NCBI GenBank assembly: GCA_002409995.1
Contig: DHOR01000050.1
Coordinates: 1,465 to 10,010 of the forward strand
Source: Hungatella sp. UBA5385
GTDB lineage: Bacteria > Bacillota > Clostridia > Lachnospirales > Lachnospiraceae
DNA length: 8,546 bases
Reading direction: 5' to 3'
Numbering within the stretch: the first letter of the stretch is position 1; each line of letters starts with the position of its first letter. Shown here in pieces: positions 1 through 6,635 of the stretch. The notes under the pieces were generated by a model. The model did not search any database. It saw only the letters and a program-made list of their open reading frames with translations, and had not been told where the DNA came from. Made by a program: the position numbers and the translations under genes.

Positions 1-32
1 GGTTCGACCCTTTTCAAAAAGGGTCGAACCCC
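1..32. repeat. Dispersed palindromic repeat, left copy
   Basis: The arms GGTTCGACCC (1-10) and GGGTCGAACC (21-30) are perfect reverse complements. The stem continues with T-A pairs at 11-13 and 18-20 around a TCAA loop. The right arm runs on as CCCC to position 32, matching the GGGG that opens the left arm of the copy at the far end of the window, so this copy is probably cut by the window start. No T-run follows it on the + strand, so it is not a standard terminator for a gene upstream. It is best described as a REP-like intergenic palindrome of unknown role. Confidence 0.8.
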
Positions 33-57
33 TTAGGTAAAAAAACTTAAAAATCAC

Positions 58-86
58 TTGCAATTTTCCTGAAAATGGTTTATTTT
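58..86 (+). promoter_or_regulatory. Possible promoter of glnN
   Basis: TTGCAA (58-63) and TATTTT (81-86) are separated by 17 bp, each matching four of six positions of the sigma-A consensus. Transcription would begin near 93, so the leader hairpin at 99-130 would sit at the extreme 5' end of the glnN message. Both boxes are imperfect and the region is very AT-rich, so a chance match is possible. Confidence 0.35.
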
Positions 87-98
87 ATTTAAAGAACG

Positions 99-148
99 AT
101 GGCGTTCTCCTAGGAACAGGAGGGCGCCATTTCTGGTATGTTTTTTTT
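99..148 (+). promoter_or_regulatory. Leader hairpin with distal T-run upstream of glnN
   Basis: Positions 99-110 and 119-130 form a continuous 12-bp RNA stem with two G-U pairs and an 8-nt loop (111-118, TAGGAACA). A run of eight T lies at 141-148, ten bases beyond the stem. A classical terminator has the T-run directly after the stem, so the arrangement is only terminator-like. It could be an attenuator in the glnN leader, the end of a transcript from upstream of the window, or a structure that protects the 5' end. About 78 nt separate the T-run from the glnN start codon. Confidence 0.5.
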
Positions 149-226
149 CGATGACTTTGTGCGCATAAACTGGCTGGGGTACTTAAGTGTTAAAATTGAC
201 AATTCATGTGAGAGGATGGAAAATTT

Positions 227-2344
227 ATGAGTGAAGCTGTAAACGTAGCCGAAATTTTTGGTAAGAACGTATTTAACGAGACTGTGATGAGAGAACGCTT
301 ACCAAAACCTGTTTTCAAGAACTTGAAGAAAACAATTGAGGATGGTACGGAACTGGACCCTTCCATAGCTGATGTTGTGGCTCATGCAATGAAGGACTGG
401 GCGATTGAACGGGGGGCAACCCATTATACCCATTGGTTCCAGCCCCTGACAGGAGTCACTGCGGAGAAACACGATTCCTTTATTTCTGCCCCAACTGCTG
501 AAGGAAAGGTAATCATGGAGTTTTCCGGAAAAGAGCTGGTAAAAGGTGAGCCGGATGCATCTTCCTTTCCCTCAGGCGGTTTGAGAGCAACCTTTGAGGC
601 AAGAGGATATACAGCCTGGGATTGTACCTCACCTGCATTTTTACGTGAAGATGCCATTGGTGTTACACTTTGTATCCCTACAGCTTTCTGTTCTTATACA
701 GGAGAGGCTCTTGATAAAAAGACTCCCCTTTTAAGATCAATGGAAGCCATTGATGCGCAGGCTTTGAGAATTTTAAGATTATTCGGCAACACCACTTCTA
801 AGAGAGTGGTACCGTCTGTAGGGCTGGAGCAGGAGTATTTCCTGGTTGACCGTGAAAAATATTTACAGAGAAAAGATTTGATCTATGCAGGACGAACCCT
901 GTTTGGTGCTATGCCTCCTAAGGGGCAGGAATTGGAAGATCATTATTTTGGAGTTATTCGTGAGAGAGTTGCTGCATTTATGAAGGAAGTCAATGAAGAG
1001 CTGTGGAAGCTTGGAGTTCCTGCCAAGACACAGCATAATGAAGTGGCTCCGGCTCAGCATGAGCTTGCTCCTATTTATGAACAGGTTAATGTGGCAGTGG
1101 ATCATAACCAAATGGTAATGGAAACTTTAAAAAAGGTGGCAGGCAGACATGGTCTTAGCTGTCTCCTTCATGAGAAACCATTTGCAGGTGTGAATGGTTC
1201 CGGGAAACATGATAACTGGTCCCTGACCAGTGATGATGGAATTAATCTGTTAAATCCTGGAGAAACACCTCATGAAAATATTCAGTTTCTGCTGGTGTTA
1301 TCCTGCATCTTAAAGGCAGTTGACAGACATGCGGAGCTTCTTCGCCAGTCTGCAGCAGATGTGGGAAATGATCACAGACTTGGGGCAAATGAAGCGCCTC
1401 CTGCTATTATTTCCGTATTTATCGGAGAGCAGCTGGAGGATGTTGTGGATCAGCTGTGCAGCACAGGTGAAGCAACCCACTCTAAATCAGGGGGAACCTT
1501 GAGAACGGGAGTGAGAACTCTTCCTGATTTTTCCAAGGATGCAACTGACCGCAACAGAACATCTCCATTTGCATTTACAGGCAATAAGTTTGAATTCCGC
1601 ATGGTTGGGTCTTCAGATTCAGTCTCATCTCCTAATGTGGTTCTTAATACCATTGCAGCAGAGGCATTTAAAGAGGCAGCGGATATTCTAGAAAAAGCAG
1701 ATAATTTTGATACTGCAGTTCATGACTTAATTAAGAAACAGCTGGCTGAACACAGAAGGATTATATTCAATGGAAATGGTTATTCTGATGCATGGGTGGA
1801 GGAAGCTGCCAGAAGAGGACTTCCTAACTTAAAATGTATGGTAGATACCATTCCTTCCCTCATAGCCGATTCTTCTGTCAATATGTTTGAGGAATTCAAT
1901 GTATTTACAAGAGCAGAGCTGGAATCCCGTGTTGAGATTGAATATGAGGCTTACAGCAAGGCAATTAACATTGAGGCAAGAACTATGATTGATATGGCTG
2001 GCAAGCAGATTATCCCTGCAGTTGTAAGATATACTACTGTCCTGGCAGATTCTCTCTATAAAGTGAAGTCAGCCTGTCCTGAAGCTGATGTAAGCGTTCA
2101 GACAGAGCTGCTGACAGAAACAAGTGCATATCTTTCTGATATGAAGGTTGCTCTTTCAAAACTGATTGATGCAATTGAGAAAAATTCTTGCATAGAGTGC
2201 AGCAGAGAGCAGGCAAATGCATATTATAAGAACGTAGTTCCTGCAATGACAGCTCTTCGTACTCCGGCAGATAAGCTGGAAATGATTGTGGATAAGGAAT
2301 TATGGCCAATGCCTAGCTATGGTGATTTGATATTTGAGGTTTAA
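227..2344 (+). CDS. glnN: Type III glutamine synthetase (GlnN)
   Basis: Makes glutamine from glutamate, ammonia and ATP in the cytoplasm, the entry point of ammonia into metabolism. At 705 residues it fits the long type III family (about 700-730) rather than type I (about 450). Visible family motifs include HWFQPLTGVTAEKHDSF (69-85), SFPSGGLRATFEARG (113-127), GLEQEYF (199-205), NEVAPAQHELAP (271-282), KPFAGVNGSGKHDNWS (317-332, nucleotide and substrate loop) and NRTSPFAFTGNKFEFR (443-458). Glu201, Glu203 and Glu272 are likely metal ligands by family analogy. The long C-terminal helical region typical of type III is intact. The ATG is preceded by AGAGG at 211-215. The gene stands alone between a structured leader and a strong terminator, so it is probably monocistronic. 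Control by nitrogen supply through the leader is an inference. Confidence 0.97.
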   Translation: MSEAVNVAEIFGKNVFNETVMRERLPKPVFKNLKKTIEDGTELDPSIADVVAHAMKDWAIERGATHYTHWFQPLTGVTAEKHDSFISAPTAEGKVIMEFSGKELVKGEPDASSFPSGGLRATFEARGYTAWDCTSPAFLREDAIGVTLCIPTAFCSYTGEALDKKTPLLRSMEAIDAQALRILRLFGNTTSKRVVPSVGLEQEYFLVDREKYLQRKDLIYAGRTLFGAMPPKGQELEDHYFGVIRERVAAFMKEVNEELWKLGVPAKTQHNEVAPAQHELAPIYEQVNVAVDHNQMVMETLKKVAGRHGLSCLLHEKPFAGVNGSGKHDNWSLTSDDGINLLNPGETPHENIQFLLVLSCILKAVDRHAELLRQSAADVGNDHRLGANEAPPAIISVFIGEQLEDVVDQLCSTGEATHSKSGGTLRTGVRTLPDFSKDATDRNRTSPFAFTGNKFEFRMVGSSDSVSSPNVVLNTIAAEAFKEAADILEKADNFDTAVHDLIKKQLAEHRRIIFNGNGYSDAWVEEAARRGLPNLKCMVDTIPSLIADSSVNMFEEFNVFTRAELESRVEIEYEAYSKAINIEARTMIDMAGKQIIPAVVRYTTVLADSLYKVKSACPEADVSVQTELLTETSAYLSDMKVALSKLIDAIEKNSCIECSREQANAYYKNVVPAMTALRTPADKLEMIVDKELWPMPSYGDLIFEV

Positions 2345-2359
2345 TAATTAAGAGGATAG

Positions 2360-2402
2360 GGTGCTGTAGAATTCGGTATTGTGAATTCTACAGCACCTTT
2401 TT
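2360..2402 (+). terminator. Rho-independent terminator of glnN
   Basis: A perfect 15-bp stem pairs GGTGCTGTAGAATTC (2360-2374) with its reverse complement at 2383-2397, around an 8-nt loop. A T-run follows immediately (2398-2402). It lies 15 bases after the glnN stop codon and separates that gene from the rest of the window. Confidence 0.95.
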
Positions 2403-2464
2403 GTATCATTGTAGTAGCTTGAAAATGGGTTGATTACCGTTACTGGGGACGGACATTTTTTATT

Positions 2465-2764
2465 TTGTTTGCTATGGGTTTACTCATGTCTATTATGTCT
2501 GGAACAAGAGATGCCATTGGAACACCAAATGGCTTTCCAACAAAAGGGACATTGTTTATTACATTATGTGTATTTGGTATTATAGGCTTTATAGTCGCTG
2601 TTGTTGGACTATTATCAAAATTAGGAAAGTCAAATGTAGTGTTTCATTATGGCTCTTATATTCTTATAGCAGTCATTATCATTAAGACGTTGCTTGTGGA
2701 AGACAGAAGAATCAGGGGCAATGGCTTTGCAATTCTATTCGCCCATTTATTTATTACTGAGTAA
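2465..2764 (+). CDS. Small hypothetical membrane protein, probably a gene remnant
   Basis: I do not recognise a family. The 99-residue frame is hydrophobic: a start-proximal segment (FAMGLLMSIMSG), a clear membrane span at about 30-51 (LFITLCVFGIIGFIVAVVGLL) and another at about 64-76 (SYILIAVIIIKTL). The only in-frame starts are TTG 2465 and ATG 2474, and neither has a ribosome binding site. The frame stays open upstream to 2423 and adds more hydrophobic sequence (RTFFIL before the TTG), which suggests the true N-terminus has been lost. At the 3' end a second frame reads plausibly from 2721 to 2870, suggesting a frameshift near 2690-2760. No convincing promoter is visible. Codon and base composition are more AT-rich than in the neighbouring genes. 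It could instead be a functional small protein with a weak start. Confidence 0.4.
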   Translation: MFAMGLLMSIMSGTRDAIGTPNGFPTKGTLFITLCVFGIIGFIVAVVGLLSKLGKSNVVFHYGSYILIAVIIIKTLLVEDRRIRGNGFAILFAHLFITE

Positions 2765-2870
2765 GTATGTCAGTATTCCTGAACGCGAGGAAGAAGCGAT
2801 AATTTTTTTGAAAAAACATGTTGTACAATTTAGTAGAACATACGAAAAGATACAAAAGCCAATTATTTAA
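2721..2870 (+). pseudogene. Possible frameshifted tail of the small membrane-protein gene
   Basis: This 49-codon frame is +1 relative to the preceding one. It begins MALQFYSPIYLLLSKYV, is polar and charged after that (IPEREEEAIIFLKKHV), and ends QKPII before a TAA. It overlaps the previous frame by 44 bases. The GGGG at 2715-2718 is only two bases from its ATG, too close for a good ribosome binding site, so independent translation is doubtful. The simplest reading is the C-terminal part of the same ancestral gene, separated by an indel. It could also be a chance frame. Confidence 0.3.
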
Positions 2871-2906
2871 TAAAAGACTTGCCAGGTTATGCCCTGATCA
2901 AATCAA

Positions 2907-2935
2907 TTCACAGAAGTATTATTTTATGTTACAAT
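2907..2935 (+). promoter_or_regulatory. Promoter of the M42 peptidase (and perhaps the cellulase)
   Basis: TTCACA (2907-2912) and TACAAT (2930-2935) lie 17 bp apart, each matching five of six sigma-A consensus positions. An extended -10 TG is present at 2927-2928. Transcription would start near 2942, giving a leader of about 30 nt that contains the ribosome binding site GGAAGGTG (2958-2965). Confidence 0.7.
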
Positions 2936-2973
2936 AAAAAGCATAGAAAATACTAACGGAAGGTGAAATAAAC

Positions 2974-4026
2974 ATGGATACCAATACAAATATCAATACC
3001 AATAATACAATCCCCTATGTTGTATCATTTTTAGAAAAGATCATAAACACACCAAGCCCAAGCGGCTATACAAAACAGGTAATGAAGCTGGTTGAGGACG
3101 AGGCAGCATGCTTTGGCTACAGCTCTTACTACAACCGAAAAGGCGGTCTGGTTATCGAGGTTCCCGGCAATACAGACAAGGTTCTGGGACTTTCTGCCCA
3201 TGTGGATACCCTGGGAGCTATGGTTCGCTCCATTGCCCCATCAGGAATGCTTAAGATCATGCCTGTAGGTGGATTTATGATGGAATCCATAGAAGGAATG
3301 TATTGTAAGGTACATACAAGAGATGGAAAAACCTATACAGGTACCATTTTAACAAGAGAACCCTCCGTTCATACCTATGACGATGCCAGAACTCTGGAGC
3401 GTAAGCCTAAGAATATGGAAGTCCGCCTTGATGAGGTGGTGGAAAGTACAGAAGATGTGGAAAAGCTGGGAATTTCAGCAGGAGATTATGTCAGCTTTGA
3501 CCCTATGTTTGAATATACGGAATCAGGATTTATCAAATCCCGTCATCTGGATGATAAAGCATCGGTGGCAGTTTTAGTGGGTGTTTTAAGAGAATTGTCC
3601 CTTACAGGCAAAAAGCCTGAGCAGACTCTCCGGCTTGTAATCAGCAATTATGAAGAGGTAGGATTTGGCGCCAGCTGGATTCCTGAGGAGGTAGAGGAGT
3701 TTATCGCTGTTGATATGGGAGCTTTAGGTGATGATCTGACAGGAAGTGAATTTAAGGTGTCTATCTGTGCCATGGACTCTTCAGGACCTTATGACTATGA
3801 GATTACCAGCCGCTTAATTGAATTGGCAAAAGAGAATCAGATTGATTACGCAGTAGATGTATTTCCTCATTATGGCTCTGATGTAAGCGCAGCCTTAAAA
3901 GGCGGTCATGATATCAGAGGGGCATTAATCGGTCAGGGAGTCCATGCTTCCCATGGAACAGAGAGAACACATATTACAGGAATCTTACAAACCCTTACAT
4001 TAATTATGGCATATATTGGAATTTAA
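2974..4026 (+). CDS. M42 family metallo-aminopeptidase
   Basis: A cytoplasmic dinuclear-metal aminopeptidase of the M42 (FrvX/YsdC/PepA-like, COG1363) family that trims N-terminal residues from peptides. The 350 residues match the family length. Metal and catalytic motifs are in order: AHVDTLG with His76 and Asp78; RHLDDK with bridging Asp193; NYEEVGFG with catalytic Glu227 and ligand Glu228; VDMG with Asp247; and a C-terminal HASHGTERTH in which His327 is the likely last ligand. The fold includes the usual inserted dimerisation region (about 85-180). There is no signal peptide. The N-terminus is unusually rich in Asn and Thr (DTNTNINTNNT) and is probably disordered. ATG 2974 is supported by GGAAGG at 2958-2963. 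No terminator separates it from the cellulase, so read-through is possible. Some M42 proteins have been annotated as glucanases, a known misnaming; the motifs here are those of a peptidase. Confidence 0.93.
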   Translation: MDTNTNINTNNTIPYVVSFLEKIINTPSPSGYTKQVMKLVEDEAACFGYSSYYNRKGGLVIEVPGNTDKVLGLSAHVDTLGAMVRSIAPSGMLKIMPVGGFMMESIEGMYCKVHTRDGKTYTGTILTREPSVHTYDDARTLERKPKNMEVRLDEVVESTEDVEKLGISAGDYVSFDPMFEYTESGFIKSRHLDDKASVAVLVGVLRELSLTGKKPEQTLRLVISNYEEVGFGASWIPEEVEEFIAVDMGALGDDLTGSEFKVSICAMDSSGPYDYEITSRLIELAKENQIDYAVDVFPHYGSDVSAALKGGHDIRGALIGQGVHASHGTERTHITGILQTLTLIMAYIGI

Positions 4027-4044
4027 GAAAGAGTGTGATACGAT
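4016..4044 (+). promoter_or_regulatory. Possible internal promoter before the cellulase gene
   Basis: TTGGAA (4016-4021) and TACGAT (4039-4044) are 17 bp apart, with TG at 4036-4037 as an extended -10. It overlaps the last codons of the M42 peptidase gene. Each box matches only four of six positions, so this is a weak prediction. It would allow the cellulase to be expressed apart from the peptidase. Confidence 0.3.
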
Positions 4045-4123
4045 ATATGAATCAGGAATTATTTCTATTTTAATGAAAATGGAAGCGATAATTTCAGATT
4101 ATAAAATAAAGAGGAGATTTAGT

Positions 4124-5674
4124 ATGAAACGAAAAAAGAGGTTATCTTTTGCCTCGCTTGTCATATGTATTACTATGCTTTTAACTGCATGTCAATCAGG
4201 TAAAACAGTGACAGAAGCAGATGTGCAGAAGGTCGAAACAAGTCTGAATCAGGATGATGAAGTATTAGCACAGAGTCTGGAGGCATCGGATATGTCAGAA
4301 GAAATGTTAAAAGAAATGTCAACAGTAGCAGCTTCAGAAGTTCCAAAGTCCCCTTCCCCTGATGCTGCCTATTATGGTCCCCTTAAGGTGCAAGGTTCGA
4401 AACTTACAGATAAAAACGGTACTCCTGTTCAGCTTCGGGGAATCAGTTCCCATGGCCTTTCCTGGTATCCACAGTATGTAAATTATGATGCCATCAAGCA
4501 GATGAAACAGGAATGGGGTGTCAATGTATTCCGCCTTGCTATGTATACCGCAGAATATAACGGATACTGTGTAGGCGATGATGCAAACCGTGCAGCTTTA
4601 AAATCCCGTATCCAGTCAGCGGTAGAGGCAACCAGAGAGCTGGGTGTTTATTTAATTATTGACTGGCACATATTAAGCGATAATAATCCTCAGATATATC
4701 AGGATCAGTCATTGGCATTTTTTAAGGAAATGGCTGAGAAATATAAAAACGAAGAGCATATTATCTATGAAATCTGCAATGAGCCTAATGGCGGCACAAC
4801 CTGGGGCGATATTAAGGCATATGCCAATGTGATTATTCCTGCAATCAGAGAGCATTCAAGTGCAGTGATTCTTGTAGGAACTCCAACCTGGTCTCAGGAT
4901 ATAGATCAGGCGGCGGCTTCCCCTATAACAGGTTATGATAATATTATGTACACCCTTCATTATTATGCAGCAACTCACAAAGAGGACCTTCGCCAGAGAA
5001 TGGTCACAGCAGCTTCCTCCGGACTTCCTGTATTTGTATCCGAGTTTGGAATCTGTGATGCTTCTGGTAATGGTCAGATCGATGAAGGAGAGGCAGACCG
5101 CTGGCTGGAGACTATGAATGCACATGGAATCAGCTTTGTCATGTGGAATTTCGCCAATAAAGCAGAAAGCTCTTCCATGATTCGCCCGGAATGTCAGAAA
5201 ACAAGCGGATTTACAGCAGATGATCTGACTCAGGCAGGCAAGTGGTTTGTTAACCGTATGGGTACTTTGGGTGCACCAGGTTCTGCTTCTGGCAGCGGAG
5301 TTGTGACTGAACCGTCAACAGCAGCTGCAGAAACAGATGGAGCAGCAGAGGCAGCTGGAACAGCAAATATCAATGCTCAGGTTCATCAGCACACCTCCTG
5401 GACACAGCAGCAATCCAAGCATATGTACAAATACGGAGTGGACATTACCAATTCTAACAGCAGTGACATTACCGGCTGGAAGGTGGTTATCAAATTCAGC
5501 GGCAACATCACTATCGACAACAGCTGGGATGGAACATTTTCAGCAGATGGCTCAACACTTACCATTACACCTGCCAGCTATAACCAGACCATTCAGGGAA
5601 ATGGTACCAGAAATGCCGGATTTATTGTAGAAGGTCCTGCAGATTTAAAGGTAGTAGAGGTTACTGCTCAGTAG
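4124..5674 (+). CDS. Lipoprotein cellulase: GH5 endoglucanase with CBM2-like domain
   Basis: A secreted endo-beta-1,4-glucanase that hydrolyses cellulose or related beta-glucans, predicted to be anchored on the outer face of the membrane. The chosen ATG follows GAGGAG (4111-4116); an in-frame ATG at 4016 would add 36 residues ahead of the signal and lacks a binding site. The 516-residue protein has a lipoprotein signal (KRKK, hydrophobic core, lipobox LTAC with Cys23) and an acidic spacer to about 80. The GH5 barrel (about 82-379) resembles subfamily 2: RGISSHGLSW, NVFRLAMYTA, DWHIL (His182), CNEPNG (acid/base Glu220), LHYY (His279), SEFG (nucleophile Glu307) and MWNF (Trp341). An Ala/Ser/Thr/Glu-rich linker (about 384-414) leads to a C-terminal beta domain (about 416-516) like CBM2, with GW, SWDGTF and SYNQTI. 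The Tyr in the last motif replaces the usual Trp, and the CBM lacks the terminal Cys pair. Exact substrate is inferred. Confidence 0.93.
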   Translation: MKRKKRLSFASLVICITMLLTACQSGKTVTEADVQKVETSLNQDDEVLAQSLEASDMSEEMLKEMSTVAASEVPKSPSPDAAYYGPLKVQGSKLTDKNGTPVQLRGISSHGLSWYPQYVNYDAIKQMKQEWGVNVFRLAMYTAEYNGYCVGDDANRAALKSRIQSAVEATRELGVYLIIDWHILSDNNPQIYQDQSLAFFKEMAEKYKNEEHIIYEICNEPNGGTTWGDIKAYANVIIPAIREHSSAVILVGTPTWSQDIDQAAASPITGYDNIMYTLHYYAATHKEDLRQRMVTAASSGLPVFVSEFGICDASGNGQIDEGEADRWLETMNAHGISFVMWNFANKAESSSMIRPECQKTSGFTADDLTQAGKWFVNRMGTLGAPGSASGSGVVTEPSTAAAETDGAAEAAGTANINAQVHQHTSWTQQQSKHMYKYGVDITNSNSSDITGWKVVIKFSGNITIDNSWDGTFSADGSTLTITPASYNQTIQGNGTRNAGFIVEGPADLKVVEVTAQ

Positions 5675-5679
5675 CATAT

Positions 5680-5720
5680 AAAAGGTTTCAGCAGAACAAA
5701 ACACTGTTGGAACCTTTTCT
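5680..5720 (+). terminator. Rho-independent terminator of the cellulase gene
   Basis: Positions 5680-5694 (AAAAGGTTTCAGCAG) pair over 15 bp, including two G-U pairs, with 5704-5718. The loop is nine bases, and a T-rich tract follows (TTTTCTTATT, starting inside the 3' arm). It begins five bases after the stop codon and ends the peptidase-cellulase module. Confidence 0.85.
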
Positions 5721-5768
5721 TATTCCTTTATATTGACATAAATCTTTCAAAATAATGAATATAGTGGA

Positions 5769-5793
5769 TTGTTTTCAAGTGATTTGGTATAAT
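5769..5793 (+). promoter_or_regulatory. Extended -10 promoter of the sugar operon
   Basis: A perfect TATAAT at 5788-5793 is preceded by TG at 5785-5786, an extended -10 element, with expected initiation near 5800. No good -35 box sits at the usual distance; the nearest candidate, TTGTTT at 5769-5774, is too close at 13 bp. A perfect TTGACA at 5733-5738 stands 49 bp upstream of the TATAAT. The leader of about 34 nt carries the ribosome binding site AGAGGA (5822-5827). Confidence 0.6.
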
Positions 5794-5833
5794 TGTAGGA
5801 AAACAACGAGGAAAATGGTAAAGAGGACTTGAC

Positions 5834-6616
5834 ATGAAGCTGCATACATTTGCAATCTGTGCTTATAAGGATTCACCATATCTGGAGGCATGTATCCGTT
5901 CCCTGAAGGGACAGACGGTGTCTACAGATATCATTTTGTGTACATCTACACCCAGTGATTATATAGACAAGCTTGCAGAAAAATACCGAATCCCTGTATT
6001 TGTCAGAGATGGGGCAAGTAATATCCGGGACGACTGGGAATTCGCCTATCACAAAGCAGAGACAAATTTAGTGACTGTTGCACATCAGGATGATATGTAT
6101 CAGAAGAACTATGTGAAGGAGCTGCTTGCTTCTTATGAGAGATATCCTGATATGTCCCTTTTTACAAGTGGTTATGTAGTAGTTAAGGAACAGGAATTAA
6201 AAGCCTTTGAAAAGGTGGAATTTATCAAGCGTTTCTTACGTCTTCCCTTAAGAATTAAGAGACTGAGTCATTTGAAAATGGTGAAACGCAGTGCTCTTAT
6301 GTTTGGCAACTCCATCTGCTGCCCAGCCTGTACTTATAACAAAGGGCTGCTGGGAGAGCCGATTTTCACATCACCTTATCAGTTTGCACTGGATTGGGAC
6401 ACCCTGTTTCAGCTTGCTGTAAGGCCAGGACGTTTTATCTGTGTGGAAAAGCCGCTGCTTTACTACCGTGTCCATGAAGAGGCAACCACCAAGGCATGTA
6501 TTGAGGACAACAGCAGGGCCAGAGAAGAGGCAGCCATGTTTCGCAAGATGTGGCCGGAACCTATTGTGGAATTTTTAATGTATTTTTACCGCAAAGCGTA
6601 TAAAGAATATGAATAA
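5834..6616 (+). CDS. Family 2 glycosyltransferase (GT-A fold)
   Basis: Transfers a sugar from a nucleotide-sugar donor to a growing glycan, probably on the cytoplasmic side of the membrane. In the 260 residues, the N-terminus TFAICAYKDSPYLEACIRSL is the typical GT2 nucleotide-binding strand and helix. HQDDMY (84-89) is the metal-binding DxD-type motif, LDWDTLFQL (187-195) is where the catalytic base region is expected, and YYRVHEEATTK (210-220) is the common C-terminal RxH motif. No membrane span is present. ATG 5834 follows AGAGGA with six-base spacing. It is the first gene of a compact operon, 19 bases ahead of the cytidylyltransferase. Context suggests it builds an extracellular or capsular polysaccharide, possibly using a CDP-sugar-derived unit. 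Donor and acceptor cannot be read from sequence. Confidence 0.88.
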   Translation: MKLHTFAICAYKDSPYLEACIRSLKGQTVSTDIILCTSTPSDYIDKLAEKYRIPVFVRDGASNIRDDWEFAYHKAETNLVTVAHQDDMYQKNYVKELLASYERYPDMSLFTSGYVVVKEQELKAFEKVEFIKRFLRLPLRIKRLSHLKMVKRSALMFGNSICCPACTYNKGLLGEPIFTSPYQFALDWDTLFQLAVRPGRFICVEKPLLYYRVHEEATTKACIEDNSRAREEAAMFRKMWPEPIVEFLMYFYRKAYKEYE

Positions 6617-6635
6617 ACAATTGGAGGAAAAACCA

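Noticed and set aside
1..30. GGTTCGACCC resembles the T-arm and loop of a tRNA, suggesting a tRNA fragment or attachment site.
   Set aside because: The sequence is symmetrical with both arms complete, there is no acceptor stem, anticodon arm or CCA-type end, and the same palindrome recurs at the other end of the window with a different loop.
99..130. Possible ANTAR-regulated antiterminator hairpin in the glnN leader.
   Set aside because: If the loop is closed by a T-A pair, the hexaloop is AGGAAC. The known ANTAR target needs A at position 1 and G at position 4; here position 4 is A, and no convincing second hairpin is seen upstream.
196..201. Perfect TTGACA just upstream of glnN as a -35 box.
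   Set aside because: It is 26 bp from the start codon, so its -10 would fall on the last bases before the ATG and overlap the ribosome binding region.
863..1111. Open frames on the minus strand inside glnN (also 424-657, 1450-1653, 2034-2309) and inside rfbG (7685-7972, 8080-8325).
   Set aside because: They lie antisense to well-supported genes, have no ribosome binding site or recognisable domain, and are rich in His/Ser/Arg/Cys as expected from antisense translation.
2441..2453. TACTGGGGACGGA resembles a motif seen near REP-associated transposases in Firmicutes.
   Set aside because: No partner inverted arm or transposase is visible; only a 4-bp CCGT/ACGG pairing is present.
2793..2805. 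A 13-base direct match, GAAGCGATAATTT, also occurs at 4082-4094.
   Set aside because: A match of this length is expected about by chance in a window of this size, and the flanks do not match.
2403..2929. Search of the longest spacer for a tRNA, riboswitch, CRISPR or toxin-antitoxin pair.
   Set aside because: No cloverleaf, repeated unit or conserved riboswitch core was visible; only the decayed membrane-protein frames are present.
5057..5092. The EF-hand-like loop as part of a cellulosomal dockerin.
   Set aside because: Only one loop exists, it lies inside the GH5 barrel, and no paired dockerin repeat is found at either terminus.
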